Assembly: GCF_900108515.1 (NCBI RefSeq) | Contig: NZ_FNWW01000001.1 | Span: 496,001 to 560,000 of the forward strand | Length of the DNA stretch: 64,000 bases | From: Halobacillus karajensis | GTDB lineage: Bacteria; Bacillota; Bacilli; Bacillales; Halobacillaceae | Direction: 5' to 3' | Shown: positions 27,833-36,551 of the stretch, piece by piece | Layout of the letters: each line of letters starts with the position of its first letter | Numbering within the stretch: position 1 is the first letter of the stretch | Notes under the pieces: generated by a model | What the model was told of the DNA's origin: nothing | Seen by the model: only the letters and a program-made list of their open reading frames with translations | Database searches by the model: none | Position numbers and translations under genes: made by a program

Positions 27833-27850
27833 GTTCTACACCCTGTTCTA
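27833..27850 (-). promoter_or_regulatory. Candidate SinR boxes upstream of sinR
   Basis: Two GTTCTA elements occur 12 bases apart on the plus strand, close to the known SinR motif GTTCTYT. They could mediate autorepression. Short motifs in AT-rich DNA make this tentative. Confidence 0.3.
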
Positions 27851-28065
27851 TTTAAAGCACAAAAATCATTAAGGAGTCCTATGAATTGTAAGTATTTCAT
27901 CGTATGGATACTTCCTATTCCCCACCCTTTATTATCGTACAATCCTACGAATTCTTTAGAAAAATGATGACTACGTATTTTTGTTCGCTGAATTCAGTTA
28001 ACAACATGAGTGAGATCGAAGAGGAATGCTCATACTAATCCTAAACGACGAAAAAGGTGAGCAAG

Positions 28066-28797
28066 ATGAATGACATTGTGGAACAGTTTGAGGTCACATT
28101 CAATCAGATCCATCAGCATTTGAAAGAACTGAACGGCTTCCCTAAGAATGATAATTTCGTGGAACTTCTTCAACGTTCTAAACGGAAGCATAGCGTCATC
28201 CGTGTCCACTTTGACCAATTAAAACAATACGCAAAATTAAGGAATGCCATCGTCCATGAACGAATTAGCGGCGATTACTTCATCGCCACCCCCCATGAAG
28301 ATGTTGTGAAGGCCTTGAAACGTATTAAACGAACGCTTGACCAACCTCCAGAAGCCCTTGAATTCGCGACTCGGCCGGTCCTTTTTTTCAAAGACGATAC
28401 CGAACTCTCTCATATCATTGAAGCCTTTCAACAACATAGAGTCTCCCAGTTCCCTATTTATACCAACGATCGTACATTCGCGGGGTTACTGACAAATGAC
28501 GGGGTGGTCCGCTGGCTGTCGGAAAACCACCAAAACGGAACCATTACCCTGGATAAAGCCTTGGCCTCTGATGTTCTTTCTAGTGAAAGAGAACGAAGTG
28601 TAGAGTTTCTAAAAGCCAGTGCCCCTGTGTTTGAATTAGAAGAACAGTTTGAAATAAGCTTAGTCCAAAACCGTAAACTGAAAGCAGTTATTCTTACTGA
28701 TACCGGAAATCCCGACGATCTGCCAGCGGGAATTGTCACCACATGGGATTTAATCAAGGTAGACCAGCGCGAGCGCGAGGATGAAGAGGATGAGTAA
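28066..28797 (+). CDS. CBS-domain protein
   Basis: A 243-residue cytoplasmic protein. The first 95 residues are helical (MNDIVEQFEVTFNQIHQHLK) with an RNAIVHERISGDYF element like those of RiboL-PSP-HEPN/abortive nuclease-type helical domains, followed by a CBS pair (about residues 100-230: THE RPVLFFKDDTELSHIIEAF unit, FPIYTNDRTFAGLLTNDGVV and PAGIVTTWDLIKVD) that would bind an adenine nucleotide. The ATG at 28066 follows AAAGGTGAG. It is divergent from sinR. Function is unknown; a nucleotide-sensing regulator is plausible. Confidence 0.75.
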   Translation: MNDIVEQFEVTFNQIHQHLKELNGFPKNDNFVELLQRSKRKHSVIRVHFDQLKQYAKLRNAIVHERISGDYFIATPHEDVVKALKRIKRTLDQPPEALEFATRPVLFFKDDTELSHIIEAFQQHRVSQFPIYTNDRTFAGLLTNDGVVRWLSENHQNGTITLDKALASDVLSSERERSVEFLKASAPVFELEEQFEISLVQNRKLKAVILTDTGNPDDLPAGIVTTWDLIKVDQREREDEEDE

Positions 28798-28905
28798 CGA
28801 GACACCTTGATTTCTTCGAAAAGAACAACCAAAGGAATTGAACGTTTTTACAGGAGAGTATATGATGGAACCATCGACAATTAAGGAAAGGGATGGTGAT
28901 CATGA

Positions 28906-29277
28906 ATGAACGAACGAAGACATGAACCTTTCAGGTATCCATTCCAAACACCTCTCCCAGGTTTTTATAACAAGAAATTCCGTAGACATATTTCAGGACC
29001 CATGGAAGTGAAAGATATAAGCATGAATGGATTAAGATTTTCCTGCCACGCCCAACCTGGTTTGTCTATGAGAGATGAATTGTTCTTTTCGTTCATATAC
29101 AAGAATGAAACATTTACTGCTGAGGGCCGGCTGATTTGGATGAAGACGGAAGGCTCAACGATGACATGTGGGGTCCATGTATTTGAATATCCTGATCGTC
29201 TAAAAACGATTATTGCAAAACTTGGGGAATCGCTTCAGGCTACCCCAAACCAACAAGTAGAAACACGGTCTCCGTAA
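28906..29277 (+). CDS. PilZ-domain protein (c-di-GMP binding candidate)
   Basis: A 123-residue protein with PilZ signatures: an N-terminal arginine-rich element (NERRHEPFRYPF, giving R-x-x-x-R) and the DxSxxG motif in VKDISMNGLRFSC, then beta-strand segments with GRLIWMKTEG. In PilZ proteins these residues hold cyclic di-GMP. The ribosome site is modest. It lies 109 bases after the CBS gene and close to sinR, which may hint at a role in the motile-to-sessile switch, but that is positional inference. Confidence 0.75.
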   Translation: MNERRHEPFRYPFQTPLPGFYNKKFRRHISGPMEVKDISMNGLRFSCHAQPGLSMRDELFFSFIYKNETFTAEGRLIWMKTEGSTMTCGVHVFEYPDRLKTIIAKLGESLQATPNQQVETRSP

Positions 29278-29343
29278 TGGGGGCTTTTTTATTTATCATT
29301 AGTGAGAGATGTTCGAATTATCCCTATAAGAATTGTAAAAAAA

Positions 29344-29386
29344 TGGTGTACCAGGTCATCCAAATATTGGATGACCTGGTACACCA
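29344..29386 (-). terminator. Perfect 20-base palindrome, terminator of the RND operon and dispersed repeat copy
   Basis: Two 20-base arms (one starting TTGGATGACCTGGTAC) with a three-base loop. On the minus strand it runs into seven Ts, so it ends the efflux operon. This is the best-preserved copy of the dispersed repeat. Confidence 0.9.
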
Positions 29387-29398
29387 AATAATGTAAAC

Positions 29399-32300
29399 TT
29401 ACTCTTTTGAGGCTCTTCGTCGGAAGAAGCCGGTGATTTTGTTGGAGAGGTCATCTAAGTATGTGTAAACGACCGGTATAAGCACAAGTGTGAAGAAGCT
29501 TGATACTGTTAACCCGAAAATGATTGTAACGGCTAACGGCTGCTGCGCTTCTGCCCCGCGTCCAATGCCGATAGCTAGCGGCACCATCCCTAGGACAGTG
29601 GTCAACGTTGTCATCAGGATCGGTCTAAGACGACTCGGTCCGGCTTCCAAAATCGCTTCCGTGCGATCATAAGATTTACGCCTCAAGATGTTTATATAAT
29701 CAACAAGGACGATGGCGTTGTTGACAACAATCCCTGCAAGCATAATAATCCCCACGAATGCCGGCAAGCTAAATGGCAGCCCTGTTACAAACAGTCCGCT
29801 CGATATACCTATAACCGTAGCAGGTAAAGAGAACATGATAATAAATGGGAACAAAAAATTTTCAAACTGAATAGCCATCACTGCATAAACAAGAAAGATC
29901 GAGAAAATCAAGGCAAGCGTTAAATCGCCAAAGGCTTCCTGCATGTCCTGGGCCTGGCCACCAATACTGTAGGAGTATCCATCAGGAAAATTCAGGCGCT
30001 CCAGCTCTGCGCGCACTTGTTCCGTTGCTGTTCCTAGATCGATATTGGAGACCTCCGCTTCAACATTTACTTGCGGCTGCTGATTTTGCCTCAGCAGGGA
30101 AACAGGACCCTGAACTTGGTTTAAATCAGCAATGGTTGCAAGTGGAATCAGGGTGCCATTTGGTGTTTGCACAGACATGCCTTCTAGATCAGCTATGGTT
30201 TGTCTTTCGTCTTCCGGGAGGAGGAAGCGAACATCAATCTCATCCGTTCCATCCCGATACCTTGTGGCCACCTGCCCATTAAACCCAAGCTGAACCTGGC
30301 TGATGACTTGTTGATCTGTAAGTCCGTATTGGGCGGCTTTATCCTGATCCACTTCTATCTGCATCTCCGGACGCCCTTCATCTGTCGAAGAGGTCGCATT
30401 TTGTATTCCATCTATATCATTCATAAGGTAAGCGACCTGGCCAGCCAGTTCATCCAACACTTCATATTCCGCCCCATTAATTTGCACTTCTAACGGTGCA
30501 CCGGTTCCTAAGCCTGCATTGAGTTCACTCACCTCAATTTCCGCACCTGGAATATCTGAAAGCGACTCATCGATCTCCTGCATGACCGTCTGTGTAGACT
30601 TTTCACGCATCGAAGGTTCAACAAGCTGGATGGTATAAGAAGCAAAATCAGAGGATCCATTTCCGACACTTCCCATTGTTCCTCCCCCAACAGAAAGGTA
30701 GCTGACATCAATGATTTCGCTGAAGTTCTCTATTTGTCCATCAATTTTTTCCGTAACCGCTTCTGTTTCATCGATGGATGTGCCCTCAGGCATATTCACA
30801 CGTATTTCCACCTGGCCCTGATCAGAGGGAGGAATGAATTCTGTTCCGATTAACGGAATAAGAGCGACACTCCCCGCAATTAACGCAAAAGTAACCGCCA
30901 TTGTCGTTTTTCTGAATTTTAATACCCAGCGGAGAAGGGACCGATAGCTATGATTCACTTTATCTAAGAAACGATTGAACCAATAGCGTCTCCCTTCTTC
31001 CCGGAGCGATTTCGTTAATAACTTCGAAGATAACATCGGGATCAATGTGACAGAAACCGCTAAGGAAGCAATAAGTGCGAACATAATCGTTAAAGCCAGT
31101 GGTGTGAATAATTCCGAGGCAATACCTTCCACAAAGATGATCGGCAAAAAGACAACCAGCGTCGTTGTGGCAGATGCCACAACGGCAGGCGCAAGCTCAG
31201 AGGCCCCCTTTTTCGCTGCTTCTACCATCGAATACCCGTGCTGCCGGTAACTGACAATGTTTTCTAAAATCACGATGGAACTGTCGACCATCATGCCAAT
31301 TCCGAGCGCCAGTCCTCCCATTGTAAGAACATTCAATGTTTCTCCTGTGAAATACATAAGGGTAAACGTCGAGATGATTGCAATCGGAATGGACAGTCCA
31401 ATGACGAGTGTCGCCCGGATACTTTTCAAAAACAACAGCAGGACTAATACCGAAAATATTCCACCAAGGATAATATTTAAGACCACACTATTGATGGATA
31501 CCTTTATAAATTCTGATGTATCTAAAACGATGCTGGACTGAACTCCCTCAGGCAAATCTCCTTGAATCTCTTCCATTCCCTCACGTACATTATCCGCCGT
31601 TTCTACTGTATTGGCATCCGTCTTTTTTAAAATGGAAAGAACAACAGAAGAGGACCCATTTACTTTACTGATCGTATTCGCAGCTGTAAGGGTTTCTTTG
31701 ACTTCCGCTATTTGGTCAAGTGTCACCTGGGCGCCTGATGAAGACTGGATGATTGTGTCTTTCACATCTTCAACAGATCCGAACTCTCCGTCTATTCGGA
31801 TTTGCAAATCTTTCTGCCCTTTTTGAATGGCTCCCGCTGAAGCAGATTGGTTAGAAGCATTCATGGCTTGGATTAAACTTTGGGAGTCAAGACCGTATGT
31901 AGCCATTTGGGCGCGGTTAACCAGGACTTGGACCTCTCTGGTTTTTCCGCCCTCGATACTGACGGAGGCCACCCCTTCCTGACGTTCAAGAAAAGGAACA
32001 ATTCGATCCTCTGCGACTTGCTGGAGTTTTTCCGGCGTATCGCCTGACAAACCGACGGTCATAATCGGCAGCTGTTGGGGATCAAATCGCAACACATTCG
32101 GATCTGAAGCACCTTCAGGCAAAAGGCCTGTCATTTGGTCGACATTTTCTCTGACCTCAAGGAGGGTGCTGTCAAGGTTTACTCCCGTGTTAAATTGCAT
32201 GAGAACCAACGACGCACCAGCCTGGGATTGGGATTGGAGCACCTCTAGCCCTTCGATACTACTCACAGAGGATTCCACAGGTCTACTGACAAGTTTCTCC

Positions 32301-32476
32301 ACCTCCTGTGGTGCTGCTCCTTCATAAGATGTAGAAACAACCGCAATTGGTAAATCAATGTCCGGATACAAATCAATGGTTAAACTCCGTAAGGAAACAA
32401 ATCCAAGGGCTAAAATTGCGGCAACCATCATCATTACACCAACAGGACGTTTAACAGAAAGGTTCACAAGTTTCAT
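29399..32476 (-). CDS. RND-family efflux pump (AcrB/SwrC type)
   Basis: A 1025-residue proton-driven transporter with 12 predicted helices and two large extracellular loops. Start MKLVNLSVKRPVGVMMMVAA is standard for HAE-1 pumps; helix 4 carries the key Asp in GLALGIGMMVDSSIVILENI, and the second half repeats the pattern (GIIMLAGIVVNNAIVLVDYI). In Bacillus the related SwrC exports surfactin and other amphiphiles. The start overlaps the adaptor stop (TGATG), so the two are coupled. Substrates here are unknown. Confidence 0.95.
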   Translation of the reverse strand: MKLVNLSVKRPVGVMMMVAAILALGFVSLRSLTIDLYPDIDLPIAVVSTSYEGAAPQEVEKLVSRPVESSVSSIEGLEVLQSQSQAGASLVLMQFNTGVNLDSTLLEVRENVDQMTGLLPEGASDPNVLRFDPQQLPIMTVGLSGDTPEKLQQVAEDRIVPFLERQEGVASVSIEGGKTREVQVLVNRAQMATYGLDSQSLIQAMNASNQSASAGAIQKGQKDLQIRIDGEFGSVEDVKDTIIQSSSGAQVTLDQIAEVKETLTAANTISKVNGSSSVVLSILKKTDANTVETADNVREGMEEIQGDLPEGVQSSIVLDTSEFIKVSINSVVLNIILGGIFSVLVLLLFLKSIRATLVIGLSIPIAIISTFTLMYFTGETLNVLTMGGLALGIGMMVDSSIVILENIVSYRQHGYSMVEAAKKGASELAPAVVASATTTLVVFLPIIFVEGIASELFTPLALTIMFALIASLAVSVTLIPMLSSKLLTKSLREEGRRYWFNRFLDKVNHSYRSLLRWVLKFRKTTMAVTFALIAGSVALIPLIGTEFIPPSDQGQVEIRVNMPEGTSIDETEAVTEKIDGQIENFSEIIDVSYLSVGGGTMGSVGNGSSDFASYTIQLVEPSMREKSTQTVMQEIDESLSDIPGAEIEVSELNAGLGTGAPLEVQINGAEYEVLDELAGQVAYLMNDIDGIQNATSSTDEGRPEMQIEVDQDKAAQYGLTDQQVISQVQLGFNGQVATRYRDGTDEIDVRFLLPEDERQTIADLEGMSVQTPNGTLIPLATIADLNQVQGPVSLLRQNQQPQVNVEAEVSNIDLGTATEQVRAELERLNFPDGYSYSIGGQAQDMQEAFGDLTLALIFSIFLVYAVMAIQFENFLFPFIIMFSLPATVIGISSGLFVTGLPFSLPAFVGIIMLAGIVVNNAIVLVDYINILRRKSYDRTEAILEAGPSRLRPILMTTLTTVLGMVPLAIGIGRGAEAQQPLAVTIIFGLTVSSFFTLVLIPVVYTYLDDLSNKITGFFRRRASKE

Positions 32477-33810
32477 CAGGAATCCTCCTCCATGATCGTC
32501 ACCTTATCTCCGTCTGATAATGTCAATTGGCCTGTGGTAACGACCGTCGCTTCTTCAGGAAGATCTCCAGATACGGCTGTGAAATCCGTTTGCGATTCAG
32601 TTACCGAGACAGCAACCCGGACCGCCTTTTCTTCAACAACTTGGTAGACAAATGTTTCCCCATTCTCTTCCACCACGCTATCTGTCGGAACAATCAATGT
32701 GTCTTCCACTACATTTTCCGGGAGCAAAAAGGAAGCCATCATTCCCGGCTTAATTTTTTCATCTCCATTTTCGACCGTCGCTTCTACAGGGTAAAGGCCC
32801 GTATCATCAGGAACGGAGGACACATAGCTCACAGTCGATTTTACTTGTTCTTCAAGTGATGGGAGATCGACTTCAAGCTCTTGTCCTTTAGTGAAAAGAG
32901 ACAACTGTTCTGCCGTAACCGAAGCAGCAATCGTCATCGGATTGAGGCTGACAATTGTGGCAAAAGGCTGTTGATTGGTTACCATATCTCCCTCATCAGC
33001 ATCAAGTGTAGAAACTTCACCAGTAACAGGAGCCGTAATGGCTTCATTCTCTGCCTGCTCCTGTGCCTGATTCAGTTGGACATTTGCCTGCTCCAGCTGT
33101 AATTCTGCCTGTTCTTCCGCTACACGAGCCTGTTCTAATTGTTGCTCGGCCTGGTTCACTTGTGCCTCTGCCTGAGCAACAGCTGAGGAAGATTGTGGCT
33201 TCTCCCCACTCAATTGCTGGTATTGAGCATAGGCTTGATCTGCGCGATTTTGCGCCTGCTGATATAACGCATCAGGGATGGTTCCTTCGTCAGCCAGCTT
33301 TTTGGTTTCATCAGCGATTTGCTGCGCTTGTTCATATTGTTGCTTAGCCGTTTCTGAGGCCTGAGCTGTTTGGCTCGCCTCTGATTTCGAGGCTTGTTTC
33401 GCAAGGTTCACTTGTTCTTTAGCATTTTCAACGCCTTCGGCTGCTTGTTGTTTGGATATTTTGGCATTCTCAAGCTGTGTTTCAGCCTGACGAACAGCAA
33501 TTTGCTGAAGCTCCACTTGACTGTCCGCATCCCCGCCTGGGCGAACAACGGCAAGGGTTTCCCCCTTTTCCACTCTGTCTCCTTTCGCCACATTCAAAGT
33601 CGCGAGTTCCCCCGGTGTCTCCGGGGCAATTGGGGAAGTATCAGCAGCTGTCGCACGTGCCACCAGCTTTCGTTCCACAACAAAATCCTCTTTTTTTACG
33701 GATTCCACTTTAACAGGAGTGATCCGTTCCTCTATTTTTTTATTGGTCTCCTCCTGATTACAAGCGGTTACAAAGAAGAGTACCAATGCCATAAGAAACA
33801 ACCGTTTCAT
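32476..33810 (-). CDS. RND efflux adaptor (membrane fusion) lipoprotein
   Basis: A 444-residue adaptor. Its lipoprotein signal ends at a VTAC lipobox, then comes the barrel-sandwich half ATAADTSPIAPETPGELATL, a very long Gln/Ala/Glu coiled coil (about residues 110-260, with many QAEQQLEQA-type heptads), the second lipoyl half ITAPVTGEVSTLDADEGDMV and beta-barrel plus membrane-proximal domains. The ATG at 33810 follows AGGGAG. The coiled coil is long for a Gram-positive adaptor and may span the wall. Confidence 0.92.
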   Translation of the reverse strand: MKRLFLMALVLFFVTACNQEETNKKIEERITPVKVESVKKEDFVVERKLVARATAADTSPIAPETPGELATLNVAKGDRVEKGETLAVVRPGGDADSQVELQQIAVRQAETQLENAKISKQQAAEGVENAKEQVNLAKQASKSEASQTAQASETAKQQYEQAQQIADETKKLADEGTIPDALYQQAQNRADQAYAQYQQLSGEKPQSSSAVAQAEAQVNQAEQQLEQARVAEEQAELQLEQANVQLNQAQEQAENEAITAPVTGEVSTLDADEGDMVTNQQPFATIVSLNPMTIAASVTAEQLSLFTKGQELEVDLPSLEEQVKSTVSYVSSVPDDTGLYPVEATVENGDEKIKPGMMASFLLPENVVEDTLIVPTDSVVEENGETFVYQVVEEKAVRVAVSVTESQTDFTAVSGDLPEEATVVTTGQLTLSDGDKVTIMEEDS

Positions 33811-34121
33811 TTCAGACTCCCTCTCCATATTCAAGACTTTCCTAAAGCTTCCGAAACAATTTCTATTCTCTATTTTCCATATATAGTTAAAGAGAGAATG
33901 CGACTTTAAACGTTCTGACTATGTAGTCACAATTACGATTAATGTTACTAAACAGCTATGTGTAATGCAACTTGTAGTATTCCCACGAAAATGACAATAT
34001 CATGACTTTTTTTGGAAGAAAATCCACACCTTATTTTCTGTTTGGGAACCCCCGCTAAGACGCCAGATCCCCTCTCCTATCGAAACAGATCCAGAGAAAA
34101 ATAATACGCTTCAGTTAGGTC
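33811..34121. other. Upstream region of the RND operon with a palindrome
   Basis: No gene. TGACTATGTAGTCA at 33916-33929 is a perfect 6-2-6 palindrome about 105 bases before the adaptor start, a possible operator for an unlinked regulator. No clear promoter was fixed. Confidence 0.45.
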
Positions 34122-34153
34122 AAAAAAAAACTGAACCCCATGTGAGGTTCAGT
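34122..34153 (-). terminator. Terminator of the 34162-34785 gene
   Basis: ACTGAACC and GGTTCAGT form a stem, followed on the minus strand by nine Ts. Confidence 0.9.
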
Positions 34154-34161
34154 CTCCATGA

Positions 34162-34785
34162 TTATTGGAGGGTGTTCCCGAGTTGGGCGACGATCAAGTC
34201 CAACTTTTTGACTCTCGGCAGCTCATAGCCTGGGAATCGTTCATCAAAGTGAGCAAATACTGGTTCAAGAGCTTCATCTTCCAGGAGTTCTTCATAAGTA
34301 AGAAAAGTATGCTGATATTGTTCGATATAGCGTCTCATCTTTTTATCAAACCCGGACAGGTGATACGTGGAAGAAAAGTCGAATGCTTTGACAATATCAC
34401 TATCATACGTAGGGAAGCTTGGATTCATCGTATGCAGCATGGAAGCCGCCAGAGGGAATTGCATCGTTGGGTTCCCTTTATGGTTCTTCACTTCATAAAG
34501 GCTTTTTGTAATTTGAACAATGTTTGGACGTTCATAGTCTCGCTGCTCTTCCATTATTTTGAAGTAATACGTTTCAAATTCCTTCGTCAAACTTGGGTTG
34601 TCCAAACGGAAAAAGTGACGGAAGATGAATTGAAATAAGGTATCATCCGGTACATAGGTGTCTTGAAAGACTGTATGAAGGTAAAGATATACGTCCAATT
34701 TTTCCAGAGGAATGCCATTCACCACTTTTTCATAGTCTTCCAAAAGCAGGTCTTTCAAATCATTTGCCGTTCTGTATTTCATCAT
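34162..34785 (-). CDS. Conserved hypothetical protein
   Basis: A 207-residue soluble protein, rich in aromatic and charged residues, with no signal peptide or membrane helix. Notable segments are DVYLYLHTVFQDTYVPDDTL, FYRHFFRLD-like runs, and FPTYDSDIVKAFDFS followed by a YHLSGFDKKMRRYIEQYQ helix. I do not recognise the family. It begins after AGAGGTG and has its own terminator, so it is a single-gene transcription unit. Confidence 0.75.
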   Translation of the reverse strand: MMKYRTANDLKDLLLEDYEKVVNGIPLEKLDVYLYLHTVFQDTYVPDDTLFQFIFRHFFRLDNPSLTKEFETYYFKIMEEQRDYERPNIVQITKSLYEVKNHKGNPTMQFPLAASMLHTMNPSFPTYDSDIVKAFDFSSTYHLSGFDKKMRRYIEQYQHTFLTYEELLEDEALEPVFAHFDERFPGYELPRVKKLDLIVAQLGNTLQ

Positions 34786-34986
34786 TAATCACCTCTATTC
34801 GCTTATTCCACACATAAGAAACCGAAAAACTTCTGTTATAAAGTTTTTTACTATGTCTACTTCTATTTTACATAATATATAAGCGTTTTCCAAAGGTTTT
34901 CAAAATAGCGGACTAAGAAGGGTAAGTCCGGAATCTTGCTTGAGTTTATGAAAATAAACCGTTGGAATAAGAAAAGGAGGGATATG

Positions 34987-35150
34987 ATGGATATCGCAGC
35001 CCTATCACATGGCTATAAAGGAACACAAACTTTAAGCAGCAATCAAGTTGGGCTCTTATGGATAAAGGCAGAGAGGAAGCGGTGGAAAAAGGAAACCAGA
35101 TGGGCTGGAATGCTTGCATATCCAAGCCTCCTCATGATTCTATGACCTAA
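34987..35150 (+). pseudogene. Decayed YjfB-like motility protein gene
   Basis: A perfect AAAAGGAGGG site precedes MDIAALS, the invariant start of the YjfB family (about 60 residues, sigma-D dependent in B. subtilis). The family pattern continues only by changing frame: MAIKEHKL in one frame, QVGL in another, MDKGREEAVEKGNQM in a third, then AGMLA. At least three indels are needed, so this looks like a true pseudogene rather than one base-call error. Confidence 0.65.
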
Positions 35151-35167
35151 AAGGATAAAAGACAATA

Positions 35168-35206
35168 GGGACAGCAGGTCTTGAATCTACTGTCCCTTCC
35201 TTTAAA
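35168..35206 (+). terminator. Weak terminator after the yjfB-like remnant
   Basis: GGGACAGCAG and CTACTGTCCC pair with one mismatch around a nine-base loop, followed by a broken T-rich stretch. Confidence 0.5.
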
Positions 35207-35261
35207 TCTTGAAAGCATCCGACATTGATCGGGAGTTTATGCACCCCATTCTTCTTTCCAT

Positions 35262-35288
35262 AAAAAAAAGCCGCTATAACGCGGCTTC
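35262..35288 (-). terminator. Terminator of the acidic lipoprotein gene
   Basis: AAGCCGC and GCGGCTT with a six-base loop, followed on the minus strand by an eight-T run. Confidence 0.9.
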
Positions 35289-35292
35289 CTTT

Positions 35293-35592
35293 TTATTGGT
35301 TATTCTCTTCATCATCTGTGGCACCATCATCTGTCATGCCATTTTCACCATTTTCACCATTTCCGCCATTTCCGCCATTTCCGCCATCTGTCTGATCATC
35401 CATTTGATCTTCTTCTCCCATGTCACCTTCTTCTTCATTCATGCCGTTATCTTCTGTGTTGTTCTCTTCTTCCATGTTATTTTCTTCTTCTGTATTGTTT
35501 TCTTCTTCTTGAGGTTCTTCCTCAGCTGCACAAGCTCCAAGCAAAGATACGGCAAAAAACGCAACCAACAGTTTCATAAGTAAAGCTTTCAT
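35293..35592 (-). CDS. Acidic low-complexity lipoprotein
   Basis: A 99-residue protein with a lipoprotein signal (KLLVAFFAVSLLGAC) and a mature part made almost only of Glu, Asp, Asn, Gly, Met and Gln, including EEENN repeats and an NGGNGGNGENGEN tract from a nine-base DNA repeat. The ATG at 35592 follows AAAAGGAGG. Such extremely acidic surface lipoproteins are common in halotolerant bacilli; function is unknown. The repeat could change length by slippage. Confidence 0.8.
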   Translation of the reverse strand: MKALLMKLLVAFFAVSLLGACAAEEEPQEEENNTEEENNMEEENNTEDNGMNEEEGDMGEEDQMDDQTDGGNGGNGGNGENGENGMTDDGATDDEENNQ

Positions 35593-35746
35593 AAGTGTTG
35601 TCCTCCTTTTAATGAATTCGAAATCTAGTATGCCCATATCCTGTAAATTCATCCATTCCTTTTAAATTTTTTTCAAAATCGTGAACGTAGAGCAGCTGGT
35701 TTGAAAACATCGAGGCTTCATAAAAGGTTGTCAATCATACGAAAGA

Positions 35747-35783
35747 CAAAAAAAAGAACACAGCAAATGCGCCGCGTTCTCTC
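35747..35783 (-). terminator. Terminator of fabZ
   Basis: AGAACGCGGC pairs, with wobbles, with the GCTGTGTTCT arm and is followed by eight Ts on the minus strand. Confidence 0.7.
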
Positions 35784-35791
35784 TTCGTATC

Positions 35792-36214
35792 TTATTTCAA
35801 AGCAAACATAATCTCCGCTTCGCAAGCGACTTCTCCATCTACAGATGCTGTCGCTTTTCCTTTTCCTACAGGTCCCTTCAGACGGACAATTTCTACTTCT
35901 AACTTCAATCGATCCCCCGGCTTCACCTGACGTTTAAAACGACACTTATCAATCCCTGTGAAAAAGGCAAGCTTGCCTTGGTTTTCTTCTTTTTTCAACA
36001 TAGCAACCGCGCCCATTTGGGCCATCGCTTCTGTAATCAAGACTCCCGGCATCACAGGATAATCAGGGAAGTGACCTTGAAAAAAAGGTTCATTTGCCGT
36101 AACGTTTTTATAACCCACGGCACGCTCTCCTTCTACGAGTTCCTCTACTTGGTCAATTAGTAAAAATGGATAGCGGTGTGGAATGATCTCTTTAATTTGT
36201 TGTATATCCAGCAT
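35792..36214 (-). CDS. fabZ: 3-hydroxyacyl-ACP dehydratase
   Basis: A 140-residue hot-dog-fold enzyme that dehydrates beta-hydroxyacyl-ACP in fatty acid elongation. The start [20 protein letters not shown] and the catalytic segment [20 protein letters not shown], with His and the downstream Glu, are diagnostic. Two adjacent ATGs exist; the second fits the AAAGGAG spacing better. Its place near flhO/flhP and mbl agrees with B. subtilis (ywpB). Confidence 0.96.
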   Translation of the reverse strand: MLDIQQIKEIIPHRYPFLLIDQVEELVEGERAVGYKNVTANEPFFQGHFPDYPVMPGVLITEAMAQMGAVAMLKKEENQGKLAFFTGIDKCRFKRQVKPGDRLKLEVEIVRLKGPVGKGKATASVDGEVACEAEIMFALK

Positions 36215-36357
36215 CATCTGGCTCCTTTCCTTTTACATGCTTTCATTATAAAAGAAGCAAGTGGAATCGACAAAGTTTTTTCAAATTCATTGTTTTAAAG
36301 GATTAGATTAGGGAATTATACGAACAAGTTCACAATATACAAAAGGAGGTTGCTGCC

Positions 36358-36504
36358 ATGCTTTGGACTATTCTTATTATTCTCCTCATGCTATGGTTAT
36401 TAGGGCTTCTCGGCGGAATCGCCGGAAACTTAATCCACATTCTACTTGTGGTAGCACTTGTCGTCTTTATTGTGCGTCTCGTACAAGGACGCGGCCGATT
36501 ATAG
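36358..36504 (+). CDS. Very small lmo0937-like membrane protein
   Basis: A 48-residue peptide, MLWTILIILLMLWLLGLLGG then a second hydrophobic stretch ending VRLVQGRGRL. This matches the lmo0937 family of tiny membrane proteins, in which a Gly-rich turn joins two helices. An AAAAGGAGG site at proper spacing and a strong terminator straight after it confirm a real gene. Members are often stress-induced; no molecular role is known. Confidence 0.85.
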   Translation: MLWTILIILLMLWLLGLLGGIAGNLIHILLVVALVVFIVRLVQGRGRL

Positions 36505-36520
36505 TAAAGAAGAAGAATGA

Positions 36521-36551
36521 CCGCTATGGTGCTTAGCCATAGCGGTTTTTT
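36521..36551 (+). terminator. Terminator of the small membrane gene
   Basis: CCGCTATGG and CCATAGCGG form a perfect stem followed by six Ts. Confidence 0.93.
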
